From NCBI GenBank assembly GCA_964425315.1, contig CAYRNB010000001.1:1-64000 (forward strand): DNA of 64,000 nucleotides, written 5' to 3'. The translations under genes were made by a program, and so were the position numbers. The notes under the pieces are model-generated. The model ran no database searches. It saw only the letters and a list, made by a program, of their open reading frames with translations, and was not told the origin of the DNA. This document shows, in pieces, positions 51,368 to 60,273 of this stretch; the stretch's first letter is position 1; every line of letters begins with the position of its first letter. This DNA comes from Rhodoblastus sp964425315 (GTDB taxonomy: Bacteria; Pseudomonadota; Alphaproteobacteria; Rhizobiales; Beijerinckiaceae).

Positions 51368-52456
51368 TCATCCGGACTCCGCTTCATGACCGCCGGCTTG
51401 CGCCGCCGCATCGCCGTTGTCCTCGACGTCGCCCTGTTCATGAGCGAGGCTCATCATGTCACGGATTTTTTCCAACAGGCCATGACACACCATGCCATAG
51501 CCCACTTCGATGGCCCCGGAAAAGCCGTCGGCGTCCACGCCCCCATGGCTCTTGATCACCACGCCGTCGAGGCCGACCAAAACCGCCCCGTGGACTTCGC
51601 GCGGCGACAGGCGCGCTTTTAGATCGCGGAAGGCTTTTTGGGCGAAGAAGGCGCCGATCCTGGAGGCGAGATCGCCGCTCAGAGCCTGACGCAGGTAGGC
51701 GGTGATCTGCTTGGCCGTTCCTTCCGCCGTTTTCAGCGCGATATTGCCGGAAAAGCCCTCGGTCACCACGACATCGACGGTTCCGCGCCCGATATCGTCG
51801 CCCTCGACGAAGCCGCGATAGTCAATGAGCGGCGAATCGATCGCCTGCAGCAGGCGCGAGGCGGCCTTGACCTCCTCTATGCCCTTGACCTCCTCAACCC
51901 CGACATTGAGCAGGCCGACGGTCGGCCTTTCCAACTCGAACAGGCTGCGCGCCATGGCCGCGCCCATAATGGCGAGATCGACATAATGCTGGGCGTCGGC
52001 CCCGATCGTGGCGCCCACGTCGAGCACGATCGAACGGCCGCGCAAAGTCGGCCAAAAGGCGGCGAGCGCCGGCCGGTCGATCTGCGCCATGAGGCCGAGG
52101 CACACTTTCGACATGGCCATCAGCGCCCCGGTATTGCCGGCCGAAACGGCGCAATCCGCCTCGCCGGAGCGCACCGCCTCGATGGCCAGCCACATCGAGG
52201 AATTGCGCCTGCCGGCGCGCAATGCCTGGCTAGGCTTGTCGGCCATGCCGATCGCGACATCCGCGTGGCGCAGTTCCGCGACGGCGGCAAGGCGGGGGTC
52301 GACGTCGAGAAAGGGCTGGATTTTTTCGCGGTCGCCGAACAGCAGAAATTTCACTTGCGGATGGCGGGCAAGGAACCGGGAGGCGCCCGGAACGACCACC
52401 GAAGGACCGAAATCGCCCCCCATGGCGTCCAGCGCAATCCTCACGACCTGCTCCAT
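51368..52456 (-). CDS. plsX: Phosphate acyltransferase PlsX
   Basis: This 362-residue enzyme makes acyl-phosphate from acyl-ACP for phospholipid synthesis. Conserved blocks are IALDAMGGDFGPSVVVPGA, RRNSSMWLAIEAV, SAGNTGALMAMSKV, LDVGATIGADAQHYVDLA and FVEGDDIGRGTVDVVVTEGF (each within the normal spacing). A Glu/Asp-rich C-terminal tail is extra. The start at 52456 is preferred to an ATG 13 codons upstream. It is followed by fabH with the two genes close or overlapping. Confidence 0.95.
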   Translation of the reverse strand: MEQVVRIALDAMGGDFGPSVVVPGASRFLARHPQVKFLLFGDREKIQPFLDVDPRLAAVAELRHADVAIGMADKPSQALRAGRRNSSMWLAIEAVRSGEADCAVSAGNTGALMAMSKVCLGLMAQIDRPALAAFWPTLRGRSIVLDVGATIGADAQHYVDLAIMGAAMARSLFELERPTVGLLNVGVEEVKGIEEVKAASRLLQAIDSPLIDYRGFVEGDDIGRGTVDVVVTEGFSGNIALKTAEGTAKQITAYLRQALSGDLASRIGAFFAQKAFRDLKARLSPREVHGAVLVGLDGVVIKSHGGVDADGFSGAIEVGYGMVCHGLLEKIRDMMSLAHEQGDVEDNGDAAAQAGGHEAESG

Positions 52457-52558
52457 CCCCGCTTCAGCTCCAAATTCGACCCGCGCAGCCCCCATCCGTA
52501 GCGGCGCGACAATAGCTTTTGAGCGCCGCTTGGCAAGTCCCCTTAAGAATCAGGTAAA

Positions 52559-53101
52559 TCAGTCCTTTTTTAATGCCGCCAAAGCGGCGAAAGGCGCGTT
52601 TTCACCGTTTTCCACCCCCGGCGACTCGATTTCCTTGAAACGCACGCCGGGCTTCCTCGGATAGGGATCGAGCCCCAGCGCCAGGAATTCGACGGCGAGC
52701 GCTCCAATATCGACCTTGCCGCCGACGATCGGGTCAGGAGGATCTTTCGAGCCGGCGTGGTCCTCCGCCTCCGCGACCCAGGCGCGCGCCTCGGCCTCGG
52801 GCGCGAATTCCACTTCAAACGTTTCGTCCAGAGGCGATTCGAATGGTTCGAGGGTCACCACGCAGGCCTGTTTCACCACGGCCGTCACGCGGCCCTTGAC
52901 CAGAAGCCCCTCGCGCCCATGCGGCAGCGCCGCGGCCTCGACCTTCAGGTCGCGCAGCCCCAAAAGCCCGTCCTGTTCGGCCAGAGCCGCGCATTCGGCG
53001 GCGCTCGCCACGAATTCGAGCCGCTGGCCCGCCTCGCGCGCCGCCTCGACCGAGATCGGCCGGGAAAAGGGCGCGTACACGCCTTTTTGCGCTTCGCTCA
53101 T
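52559..53101 (-). CDS. YceD/DUF177-family protein
   Basis: This 180-residue protein matches the YceD (DUF177) family, linked to 23S rRNA accumulation and usually encoded near rpmF and plsX. The C-x-rich metal motif seen in some relatives is reduced to one Cys (KQACVVTLEPFESPLDETFEVEF in part). The N-terminus (YAPFSRPISVEAAREAGQRLEF) and the DPIVGGKVDIGALAVEFLALGLDPYPRKPG ending are typical. rpmF is not next to it here. It lies upstream of plsX in the same direction. Confidence 0.88.
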   Translation of the reverse strand: MSEAQKGVYAPFSRPISVEAAREAGQRLEFVASAAECAALAEQDGLLGLRDLKVEAAALPHGREGLLVKGRVTAVVKQACVVTLEPFESPLDETFEVEFAPEAEARAWVAEAEDHAGSKDPPDPIVGGKVDIGALAVEFLALGLDPYPRKPGVRFKEIESPGVENGENAPFAALAALKKD

Positions 53102-53125
53102 TTCATCCTCTTTGCCTGATATGGG

Positions 53126-53647
53126 TCACGGCGGCGGGAAAGGCGCCTCGCCGCGCTGGAAATTTTCCAGCGGCGTCTCCGCCAGCTTGGCCCGCGCCGC
53201 CAGGACATAGCGCGCCAGCGAGGCGCCGTCGCCCTCGCCGGCGAGCACATTGCGCGAAAGCGCCGCGGCGAGCGCCTCCTCGTCACCGCCCTCCAAGGCG
53301 CGAACGTAAGCCGCGCCGCGCCCCATGAAGGCGCGGGCCAGCTTTTTCATTTTTTTCGGCACGCCGACGTCGGAAACGCCGATTTCGCGCAAGGCGTCGT
53401 CGAACCGGGCGAAAACCGAGTCGGACAGAGCCTGGGCCAGGGAGGGGCCGGGCTCGGGCAGTTCTCCGAGCCGGCGCAGGACCAGACCGGCGTTGAGGGT
53501 GAGGATTTCGAAACGGCCCTCGAAAGTGTCGGCGATATTGTGGGGCGGAAGGTAAAAGGCTGGCAGGCGCGACTGCGCCACGATCGCGCCGTACAGGCCG
53601 GCGACCGTCTCCTGATGCGGATCTTTGCGGAACAGGCCGAAAATCAT
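53126..53647 (-). CDS. Ubiquinol-cytochrome c chaperone (CBP3/UQCC1 family)
   Basis: This 173-residue helical protein matches the bacterial relatives of the mitochondrial Cbp3 assembly factor for cytochrome b of complex III. Family segments include LYGAIVAQSRLPAFY, LPPHNIADTFEGRFEILTLNAGLVLRRL in part, and SDVGVPKKMKKLARAFMGRGAAY. It precedes yceD in the same direction with 24 bases between. In alphaproteobacteria it commonly lies next to the bamE-like gene that is divergent from it here. Confidence 0.9.
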   Translation of the reverse strand: MIFGLFRKDPHQETVAGLYGAIVAQSRLPAFYLPPHNIADTFEGRFEILTLNAGLVLRRLGELPEPGPSLAQALSDSVFARFDDALREIGVSDVGVPKKMKKLARAFMGRGAAYVRALEGGDEEALAAALSRNVLAGEGDGASLARYVLAARAKLAETPLENFQRGEAPFPPP

Positions 53648-53718
53648 GACTTCCTATCCCTACTTGCCCGCCTCGACCCCGTTGCGGTCCGGCCGCATCG
53701 CAAAAGGGGCCAGGCATT

Positions 53719-53775
53719 TTGAAAACGCGGAGCTTTCTTCCGAAAAACCGGCGTCCGCTTCCTGCGAGAAGCTGC
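53719..53775. repeat. Interspersed intergenic repeat, copy 2
   Basis: TTGAAAACGCGGAGCTTTCT and the following CCGAAAAACCGGCGTCCGCT align with 36536-36592 along about 55 bases with scattered changes. It sits in the gap upstream of bamE. Function unknown; no coding potential. Confidence 0.5.
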
Positions 53776-53864
53776 GGCCAGCCTTGCTTTTGCCCCACGG
53801 CGGGGTTAGTCGTGCGGACCACGCGATGCAAGCGCAATCTTGCGAGGGTCTTGGAGAATTGCAA

Positions 53865-54362
53865 ATGGCGGCGACGGGGAAAAGGCTTCTGGGACGGACG
53901 GTCTGGCGCCGGCGGGGCGCGGCTGCGGCCGCGGTCGTGGCGGTCGCCCTGGCCTCGCCGATTCCCGCCCGCGCCGGCTTCCTCAGCCCGGAGATCATCC
54001 ACCGCGGCTATATATTCGACGCGCAGACGCTACAGCAGGTCCATGTCGGCACCCCGGCCCAACAGGTGCTGATCGTGCTCGGCACGCCCTCCACCACTTC
54101 GACTGTCGGCGGCGACGCCTGGTACTACATCAGCCAGAAGGCCGAGCGCCGATTTCCCTTCATGCCGCTGAAAATCGTCAAACAGCGCGTTTACGCCGTC
54201 TATTTCGACAAGAGCAAGAAAGTGACGCGTATCGCCAATTACGGTCTCAAGGACGGGCGCGTCGTCGATTTTTCTTCCGACAAGACCAGGGCCGCCGGCG
54301 GCGACAGCCAATTCCTGAAGAGCCTCTTCTCCGAGATGGGACGCTTGAAATACAAGCTATAA
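53865..54362 (+). CDS. bamE: Outer membrane assembly protein BamE/OmlA, no lipobox
   Basis: This 165-residue SmpA/OmlA protein should be part of the BAM complex that inserts outer membrane proteins. The core includes IIHRGYIFDAQTLQQVHVGT, QQVLIVLGTPSTTSTVGGDAWYYIS in part and KQRVYAVYFDKSKKVTRI. The N-terminus is a twin-basic-rich leader and hydrophobic stretch ending SPIPARAGF, but no Cys follows, so it is not a typical lipoprotein. GGAG precedes the ATG at 53865. A strong bidirectional terminator follows the gene. Confidence 0.9.
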   Translation: MAATGKRLLGRTVWRRRGAAAAAVVAVALASPIPARAGFLSPEIIHRGYIFDAQTLQQVHVGTPAQQVLIVLGTPSTTSTVGGDAWYYISQKAERRFPFMPLKIVKQRVYAVYFDKSKKVTRIANYGLKDGRVVDFSSDKTRAAGGDSQFLKSLFSEMGRLKYKL

Positions 54363-54385
54363 TTTACTGTTAAACAACGAAAAAC

Positions 54386-54417
54386 AAAACCCGCGGATCG
54401 CTCCGCGGGTTTTTTTT
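54386..54417. terminator. Bidirectional terminator between bamE and hppA
   Basis: CCCGCGGA (54390-54397) and TCCGCGGG (54402-54409) form a perfect stem with a TCGC loop, flanked by AAAA before and T8 after. It can terminate both convergent genes. Confidence 0.92.
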
Positions 54418-54461
54418 GCGGGAAGCCGCCGGCGGACTCTCGCCCGCCGGTCTCCGTGATT

Positions 54462-56606
54462 TTACATGCCGCGATGGGCCAGAATGGCGAGCAGTAGCAG
54501 GGCGACGATATTGGTGATCTTGATCGCCGGGTTGACCGCCGGACCGGCGGTGTCCTTGTAGGGGTCGCCGACGGTGTCGCCGGTCACCGAGGCCTTGTGC
54601 GCCTCGCTGCCTTTGAAGTGCTTGACGCCGTCCTTGTCGGTGAAACCGTCCTCGAAGCTCTTCTTGGCGTTGTCCCAGGCGCCGCCGCCGGAGGTCATCG
54701 AAATGGCCACGAACAGTCCGTTGACGATAACGCCGAGCAGCGACGCGCCGAGCGCCGCGAAGGCCGAGGCCTTGGAGCCGGAGATGAGCAGCACGCCGAA
54801 ATAGACGACGAGCGGCGTACAGACCGGCAGCAGCGACGGGATGATCATTTCGCGAATCGCCGCCTTGGTCAGCATGTCCACGGCGCGGCCGTAATCGGGG
54901 CGCGTGGTCCCCTCCATAATGCCGGGCATTTCGCGGAACTGCCGGCGCACCTCGACCACCACCGATCCGGCGGCGCGGCCGACCGCCGTCATGGCGATGC
55001 CGCCGAACAGATAGGGGATGAGGCCGCCGAAGATCAGGCCCGCCACGACATAAGGGTTGGACAGGTCGAAATTGACGTTGCCGACGTCCTTGAAATAAGG
55101 CAGGCCCTTGTCGATGAAGGAGCGCAGGTCGTTGGTGTAGGCGGCGAACAGAACCAGGGCGCCAAGGCCGGCCGAGCCGATGGCGTAGCCCTTGGTCACC
55201 GCCTTGGTGGTGTTGCCGACCGCGTCGAGCGCGTCGGTGGACTGGCGCACTTCCTTAGGCAGGCCCGCCATTTCGGCAATGCCGCCGGCATTGTCGGTGA
55301 CGGGGCCGAAGGCGTCGAGCGCCACGATCATGCCGGCGAGGCCGAGCATGGTGGTCACCGCAATGGCCGTGCCGTAGAGGCCGGCGAGCTGGTAGGTCGA
55401 GATAATGCCGGCGACGATGACGATGGCGGGCAGCGCCGTCGCTTCCAGCGAGACCGCGAGGCCCTGGATGACGTTGGTGCCGTGGCCGGTGACCGAAGCC
55501 TGGGCGATGGACACGACCGGACGCTTGCCGGTGGCGGTGTAATATTCGGTGATCCACACGATGGCGCCGGTCACCGCGAGGCCGACGATCCCGCAGTAGA
55601 ACAGGTTGAGGCCGGTCACGTCCTGGCCGGCGACTTCGCCGATCGAGCCCCAGCCGGTGAGGAACTGGGTGGCGACGGCCAGGCCGACCACCGACAGGGC
55701 GCCGGTCACGATCAGGCCCTTGTAGAGCGCGCCCATGATCGAATTATTGGCGCCCAGCTTGACGAAATAGGCGCCGGCGATCGAGGTCACGATGCAGGCG
55801 GCGCAGATCGCCAGCGGATACAGCATGGTCCCGCTCAAGACCGTGGGGGACGCCTTGGCGAAGAAGATCGACGCCAGAACCATGGTCGCCACCACCGTGA
55901 CCGCATAGGTCTCGAACAGGTCGGCCGCCATGCCGGCGCAATCGCCGACATTGTCGCCGACATTGTCGGCGATGGTCGCCGGATTGCGCGGATCGTCCTC
56001 AGGGATTCCCGCTTCCACCTTGCCGACGAGGTCGGCGCCGACGTCCGCGCCCTTGGTGAAGATGCCGCCGCCGAGACGGGCGAAGATCGAGATCAGCGAG
56101 GCGCCGAAGCCGAGGGAGACGAGGGAATCGATGACTTCTCGGCTATTGACCGAAAGGCCGAGCGGTCCGGTGAGAATATAGTAATAGACCGAGACGCCGA
56201 GAAGCGCGAGCCCGGCGACCAGAAGGCCGGTGACCGAGCCCGCCTTGAAGGCGATGTCGAGGCCGGCCGCCAGCGATTTGGTCGCGGCCTGCGCGGTGCG
56301 CACATTGGCGCGGACCGAGACGTTCATGCCGATGAACCCCGCCGCGCCCGACAGAATGGCGCCGATCAGGAAGCCGATCGCCATTTTGACGCCGAGCAGA
56401 TAGCCAAGAATGAGGCAGACGACAATGCCGACCAAAGCGATGGTCAAATATTGGCGCTTCAGATAGGCCTGCGCGCCTTCGCGCACCGCGCCGGAGATTT
56501 CCTGCATGCGCTCGGTGCCCGCGTCCGCGGCCATCAAGCCTTTTACCGTTACTACGCCATAGACGACGGACAAGAGTCCGCCCAACATTATCAGCCAGAT
56601 CGCCAT
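54462..56606 (-). CDS. hppA: Membrane proton-pumping pyrophosphatase
   Basis: This 714-residue, 16-helix protein hydrolyses pyrophosphate and pumps protons. Active-site signatures DVGADLVGKVEAGIPEDDPRN and DNVGDNVGDCAGMAADLFETY are present, and a second acidic cluster lies in the C-terminal half. GNTTKA (Lys at the switch position) indicates a potassium-independent enzyme. It conserves energy from biosynthetic pyrophosphate, common in methanotrophs and phototrophs. It follows the ribH-nusB-thiL genes in the same direction. Confidence 0.97.
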   Translation of the reverse strand: MAIWLIMLGGLLSVVYGVVTVKGLMAADAGTERMQEISGAVREGAQAYLKRQYLTIALVGIVVCLILGYLLGVKMAIGFLIGAILSGAAGFIGMNVSVRANVRTAQAATKSLAAGLDIAFKAGSVTGLLVAGLALLGVSVYYYILTGPLGLSVNSREVIDSLVSLGFGASLISIFARLGGGIFTKGADVGADLVGKVEAGIPEDDPRNPATIADNVGDNVGDCAGMAADLFETYAVTVVATMVLASIFFAKASPTVLSGTMLYPLAICAACIVTSIAGAYFVKLGANNSIMGALYKGLIVTGALSVVGLAVATQFLTGWGSIGEVAGQDVTGLNLFYCGIVGLAVTGAIVWITEYYTATGKRPVVSIAQASVTGHGTNVIQGLAVSLEATALPAIVIVAGIISTYQLAGLYGTAIAVTTMLGLAGMIVALDAFGPVTDNAGGIAEMAGLPKEVRQSTDALDAVGNTTKAVTKGYAIGSAGLGALVLFAAYTNDLRSFIDKGLPYFKDVGNVNFDLSNPYVVAGLIFGGLIPYLFGGIAMTAVGRAAGSVVVEVRRQFREMPGIMEGTTRPDYGRAVDMLTKAAIREMIIPSLLPVCTPLVVYFGVLLISGSKASAFAALGASLLGVIVNGLFVAISMTSGGGAWDNAKKSFEDGFTDKDGVKHFKGSEAHKASVTGDTVGDPYKDTAGPAVNPAIKITNIVALLLLAILAHRGM

Positions 56607-56821
56607 ACCTCGGTCCCTTCCTAAGTGACTCCCGGATCAAGTGGCGGACCAATGGGCTATTCGAGAAAGCGCCGCCTTGTCCGAAATCAAACTGGCGTTA
56701 CGGCGCGCATAAATCACAAAGCCGTGAACGCCGCAATGGAGGCGCGGCCGTAACTATCCTAAAGTTGACGTTTTTTTGCCGGAATCGGCCCGATTTGGAC
56801 GGCGGCGCCGCTTGCGCTAGG

Positions 56822-57817
56822 TCAAAAGTGACTGAATCGGCCGGCGCCGAATGTTTCGGGCGTCCCGTCGAGGCCGAGAAAGGTCTCTTCCGATCCCGCG
56901 GCGCCGGCGAGGCCGAAAGCGCGCGCCTCGACGCCCACTTCCCGCGCCATAGCTTGGAATTTCGCCGCTTGAGCGGGCGGAACCGCGCAGAGAATCTCGT
57001 AATCGTCGCCGCCGCAGAACATGGTCTCGCTTAAAGCCGAATCGGCGGCGAGGGCCGCGGCCGCCGCGGCGGAGAATGGGATTTTGCCCAAATCCGCTTG
57101 CGCGACGAGCCCGCTTTCCCGCAGCAGGGCGCGCAAATCGCCGACAAGCCCGTCAGACACGTCCATGGCGGCGCTGGCGCAGGCGCGAAGCGCCGGAATG
57201 AGCGCGAGGCGCGGGTTCGGCGACAGATAGCGGCCGACCAGGAAGCCGCGCTGCGCCGCGGTCAATTCCCTCGCCCATTCGGGCGGCGGCGCACCGGCGA
57301 TTTCCGCCCGCCGCAAGGCCAAGCCGAGCGCCGCGTCGCCGATCGATCCCGATATGAACAGCGCGTCGCCCGGCGCGGCCCCGGCGCGGCGCAGCATTTT
57401 GCCGGCCGGAACCGCGCCGACGGCGGTGATCGACAGGCTCAGCGGACCGGGCGTCGCCACGGTGTCGCCGCCGAGCAGCGGGCAGTTTCCTTTTTTGGCC
57501 GCCTCGCCCAGGCCGCGGACGAAATTTTCCAGCCAGTTCGGCTTCCAGTCGCGCGGCAGGGCGAGGGTGAGGAGAAAGCCAAGCGGCTCGGCGGCCTTGG
57601 CGGCGAGATCGGAAAGATTGACGGCAAGCGCCTTGGCGGCGATTCGGTCCGGCGCGTCCGCGGCGAAGAAATGCGCGCCGGCGACGAGCGCGTCGGCGGT
57701 CAGGACCAGTTCCGCGCCCGGCGGCGGCTTGAGCAGAGCGGCGTCATCCCTGAGGCCGAGCCCGCCCGGCCCCGCGAGCGGGGCGAAATAACGGGCGATC
57801 AGCTCCTGTTCGTTCAC
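56822..57817 (-). CDS. thiL: Thiamine-monophosphate kinase
   Basis: This 331-residue kinase makes thiamine diphosphate. Family features are LGLRDDAALLKPPPGAELVLTADALVAGAHFF in part, LSDLAAKAAEPLGFLLTLALP, CPLLGGDTVATPGPLSLSITA and AMDVSDGLVGDLRALLRESG, and GGDDYEILCAVP. Metal-binding Asp residues appear in the expected places. It lies after nusB and before hppA, a conserved order. A REP-like palindrome separates it from nusB. Confidence 0.95.
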   Translation of the reverse strand: MNEQELIARYFAPLAGPGGLGLRDDAALLKPPPGAELVLTADALVAGAHFFAADAPDRIAAKALAVNLSDLAAKAAEPLGFLLTLALPRDWKPNWLENFVRGLGEAAKKGNCPLLGGDTVATPGPLSLSITAVGAVPAGKMLRRAGAAPGDALFISGSIGDAALGLALRRAEIAGAPPPEWARELTAAQRGFLVGRYLSPNPRLALIPALRACASAAMDVSDGLVGDLRALLRESGLVAQADLGKIPFSAAAAAALAADSALSETMFCGGDDYEILCAVPPAQAAKFQAMAREVGVEARAFGLAGAAGSEETFLGLDGTPETFGAGRFSHF

Positions 57818-57834
57818 GACTCTCGTCCCCGGCC

Positions 57835-57919
57835 GTCATTGCGAGAAGCGAAAGCGCCGAAGCAATCCACGCCACGGTTCGCTCGCCAGGTGGATTGCTT
57901 CGCTTGCGCTCGCAATGAC
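57835..57919. repeat. REP-like palindromic repeat
   Basis: GTCATTGCGAG (57835-57845) and CTCGCAATGAC (57909-57919) are perfect inverted ends; between them AAGCAATCCAC and GTGGATTGCTT form a second inverted pair around a 19-base loop. This is the extragenic palindrome class common in Hyphomicrobiales genomes. It lies between nusB and thiL and may stabilise mRNA. A degenerate half copy lies near 8171-8193. Confidence 0.8.
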
Positions 57920-57941
57920 GATTCTCATTATAGCCGCAAGT

Positions 57942-58397
57942 TCAGGCCGAAAATTCTTCTGCGCGGCATTTGCGCGCCAGGGCGTCGAGCACGGCGTTGA
58001 CCATGCCGGCTTCCTCGCGGTCGAAAAAGGCGCCGGCGACATCGACATATTCCTTGATGGCGACGCGCGCCGGAATATCGGTCCGCCGCATCAGCTCGAA
58101 GGCGCCGGCGCGCAATATGGCGCGCATCAGGGTTTCGATCCGCCGCAGTGGCCAGCCCTCGGCGAGCGTCTGGTCGACGGCGCGGTCGATCGCGAACTGG
58201 TTTTCCACCACGCCGGCGATGATGGCGCGAAAAAAGTCGATTTCCGCCGGCTTGTACTGCTCGCCCTCGACCTCGCGGCCGATCCAGAAGGTCTCGAATT
58301 CGGCCAGTATGTCGTTGAGGCCCTTGCCCGCCACTTCCATCTGGTAGAGCGCCTGCACGGCGGCGAGCCGGGCGGCGGAGCGTTTTTCGGCGGCCAT
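57942..58397 (-). CDS. nusB: Transcription antitermination factor NusB
   Basis: This 151-residue helical protein helps rRNA operon antitermination with NusE. Conserved parts are SAARLAAVQALYQMEVAG near the N-terminus, LPLR-equivalent WPLRRIETLMRAILRAGAFEL, and PARVAIKEYVDVAGAFFD followed by NAVLDALA. Its ATG shares one base with the ribH stop (TGATG), giving coupling. The arrangement ribH-nusB-thiL is conserved. Confidence 0.96.
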   Translation of the reverse strand: MAAEKRSAARLAAVQALYQMEVAGKGLNDILAEFETFWIGREVEGEQYKPAEIDFFRAIIAGVVENQFAIDRAVDQTLAEGWPLRRIETLMRAILRAGAFELMRRTDIPARVAIKEYVDVAGAFFDREEAGMVNAVLDALARKCRAEEFSA

Positions 58398-58891
58398 CAG
58401 TTTCGTTCCGCCTTCTGTTTCAGGCGATAGACGGAAAGAGCCGCCCGCGCCGCGTCGCCCCCCTTGTCGAGCTTGCCCGGATCGGCGCGCTCAAGCGCCT
58501 GGGCCTCGTCCTCGACAGTCAATACGCCATTGCCGAGCGGCAGGCGGCGGGCGACCGACATGTCCATCAGCGCGCGCGCGCTTTCGCCTGCGACGATCTC
58601 GAAATGATAGGTCTCGCCGCGAATGACGCAGCCGAGCGCGACGAGGCCCGCGTAAGGCTCTCCGTCCTTTTCCGCGGCGTCGAGCAGAATGGAGGCGACG
58701 GCGGGGATTTCCAAAGCGCCCGGGGCGCGAAAGACGCTCCAGCGCGCCTGCGCCGCTTCCAGCGCGCGCGTCGCGCCGTCCAGCATCATGGCGCCTATGG
58801 AATCGTAATACCGCGCCTCGACCACGAGAAAATGCGCGCCCGCCACGGATTCCTGGATTTCTGGCGCTCGGCTCGGCTCCGCCATGGACAT
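58397..58891 (-). CDS. ribH: 6,7-dimethyl-8-ribityllumazine synthase
   Basis: This 164-residue enzyme performs the next-to-last step of riboflavin synthesis. It shows ALEAAQARWSVFRAPGALEIP, ALGCVIRGETYHFEIVAGES (with catalytic His) and PLGNGVLTVEDEAQALERAD. Length is typical of the icosahedral lumazine synthase. It starts the ribH-nusB unit. ribB/ribE are not adjacent in the window. The ATG at 58885 is an alternative two codons in. Confidence 0.96.
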   Translation of the reverse strand: MSMAEPSRAPEIQESVAGAHFLVVEARYYDSIGAMMLDGATRALEAAQARWSVFRAPGALEIPAVASILLDAAEKDGEPYAGLVALGCVIRGETYHFEIVAGESARALMDMSVARRLPLGNGVLTVEDEAQALERADPGKLDKGGDAARAALSVYRLKQKAERN

Positions 58892-58987
58892 TCTCGCTTG
58901 CTGGAAGGGCGCTGTTGAGTAGTACGAGCGCGCCTCCCGCGCAACCCGGCGAATCCTCGAGGCCGGAAATCAAAGCGAAAGCGCCCC

Positions 58988-59245
58988 TTACAACTGGCCG
59001 CTGCCCGTGACGGCGCGATAGACCAGCAGCACCACTATGGCGCCGCCGGTGGCGATCAACAGGCTGTAAAGGTTGAGGCCGCTTATGCCGCCCATGCCGA
59101 GCTTGGTCGAAATAAAGCCGCCGACCACGGCGCCGAGGATGCCGAGCGCCATGTCCATAATCATGCCCTGGCCGGTCTTGTTGACCAGCTTGCTGCCGAT
59201 GAAGCCGGCGATGAGGCCGAGGATGATCCAGCTTAAAATGCCCAT
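58988..59245 (-). CDS. GlsB/YeaQ/YmgE-family membrane protein
   Basis: This 85-residue protein has three hydrophobic segments rich in Gly (SWIILGLIAGFIGSKLV; MALGILGAVVGGFI; YSLLIATGGAIVVLLVYR), the pattern of transglycosylase-associated GlsB/YeaQ/YmgE proteins, often stress-induced. The start at 59245 (MGILSW) fits relatives better than an ATG nine codons upstream. The molecular role is unknown. Confidence 0.9.
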   Translation of the reverse strand: MGILSWIILGLIAGFIGSKLVNKTGQGMIMDMALGILGAVVGGFISTKLGMGGISGLNLYSLLIATGGAIVVLLVYRAVTGSGQL

Positions 59246-59440
59246 GGAGACGCCTCCCAAATTTCCGGCCAAATATGCAGCCCGCGCCTGCCCCGCCTAG
59301 CCGGAAGGAGCCAGGGCGAGCCGGATTTGCGCAAACCCAGCCTTAACGAATGATGAATTCACAACTTGCGCAAAAGTTACGCGGCGCCCACATTGAGGAG
59401 CCGTCGAACAGGGCGGCGCGCCTCTTTCTGGGAGGGTTTC

Positions 59441-59959
59441 ATGGGTTTTTTCGATGACGCCATTCACGAGTCCGTGCCGGGCGGCGATCTGGTCAAGCCA
59501 TTGGCCATTGCCGCCGGCGCCTTGATCCTCGGCCATCTTTTCTCCGGCAAGCGTGAAGCGGCGCCGCCGCCCGCGCCCGATCCTTCGCCGGCGCAGCCGT
59601 CATCCGGCGGAGGCTTCCTTGGAAATGCCGGCAATATTTTGGGCGAACTGGCCAACAGCCCGCTAGGCGGGGCGCTGGCGGGCGCCGCGAGCGGCACGGC
59701 GGTTTCCGGCGGGCTCAACTCGCTGCTCAACGAGTTCCGCAACGCCGGCCATGGCCCCACGGCCGATTCCTGGGTCGGAACCGGCGCCAATGCGCCGATC
59801 ACCGCCGACCAGATCAACCAGGTCATCGGCCACGGCAAGATCGCGGAAATCGCGCAACAGGCCGGGATCAGCCCGGATCAGATGTCGCAATTGCTGGCCA
59901 ACGCGCTGCCGAAACTGATCGACAAGCTGACCCCCGGCGGCCAGGTTCCGCAAAGCTGA
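59441..59959 (+). CDS. YidB/DUF937-family protein
   Basis: This 172-residue protein belongs to the YidB (DUF937) family. It starts MGFFDDAIHES, has a Gly/Pro-rich middle, and the C-terminal conserved helix region (APITADQINQVIGHGKIAEI; AGISPDQMSQLLANALPKLI). The function of the family is unsettled. GGGAGG lies just upstream of the ATG at 59441. An ATG at 59366 would add a basic, unlike-family extension. Confidence 0.88.
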   Translation: MGFFDDAIHESVPGGDLVKPLAIAAGALILGHLFSGKREAAPPPAPDPSPAQPSSGGGFLGNAGNILGELANSPLGGALAGAASGTAVSGGLNSLLNEFRNAGHGPTADSWVGTGANAPITADQINQVIGHGKIAEIAQQAGISPDQMSQLLANALPKLIDKLTPGGQVPQS

Positions 59960-60273
59960 ATCCGGCCTGCGCTAAACAAGGCCAGCGCCCGTCATGGACA
60001 TCCTTGGGGCTGGGCCTGGGGATCTATCCCGGCCATCCACGTTGCGCCGCAATTGGCGACCTCCGAAGGGTTGGCGACGGGCGCGGCGGCGTGACGCCGG
60101 ACCTTGCGCCGGGCGCGCCTCAGTTTGCTCTCGGGCTTTGGGCGGAAAGCGGGCATCGCCCGAATGACATGCCCGGAAGCGAAAGCGGTCGGGGCCGCGG
60201 GCGCGAGGCTGCGACCTTTGTCGGCTTGGCGGCGTCGCGCCGCCGGCGGTCCCGGCCACAATCGGAGCGGACG
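59960..60273. other. Intergenic region, nothing recognised
   Basis: About 314 bases after the YidB gene and before the convergent PepSY-like gene. Frames on both strands are Arg/Pro-rich chance ORFs. No terminator with a T-run, RNA gene or repeat was identified. Confidence 0.4.

Noticed and set aside
57835..57919. CRISPR-like repeat
   Set aside because: It is a single palindromic REP unit with no repeat-spacer periodicity; no CRISPR array or cas gene was found in the window.
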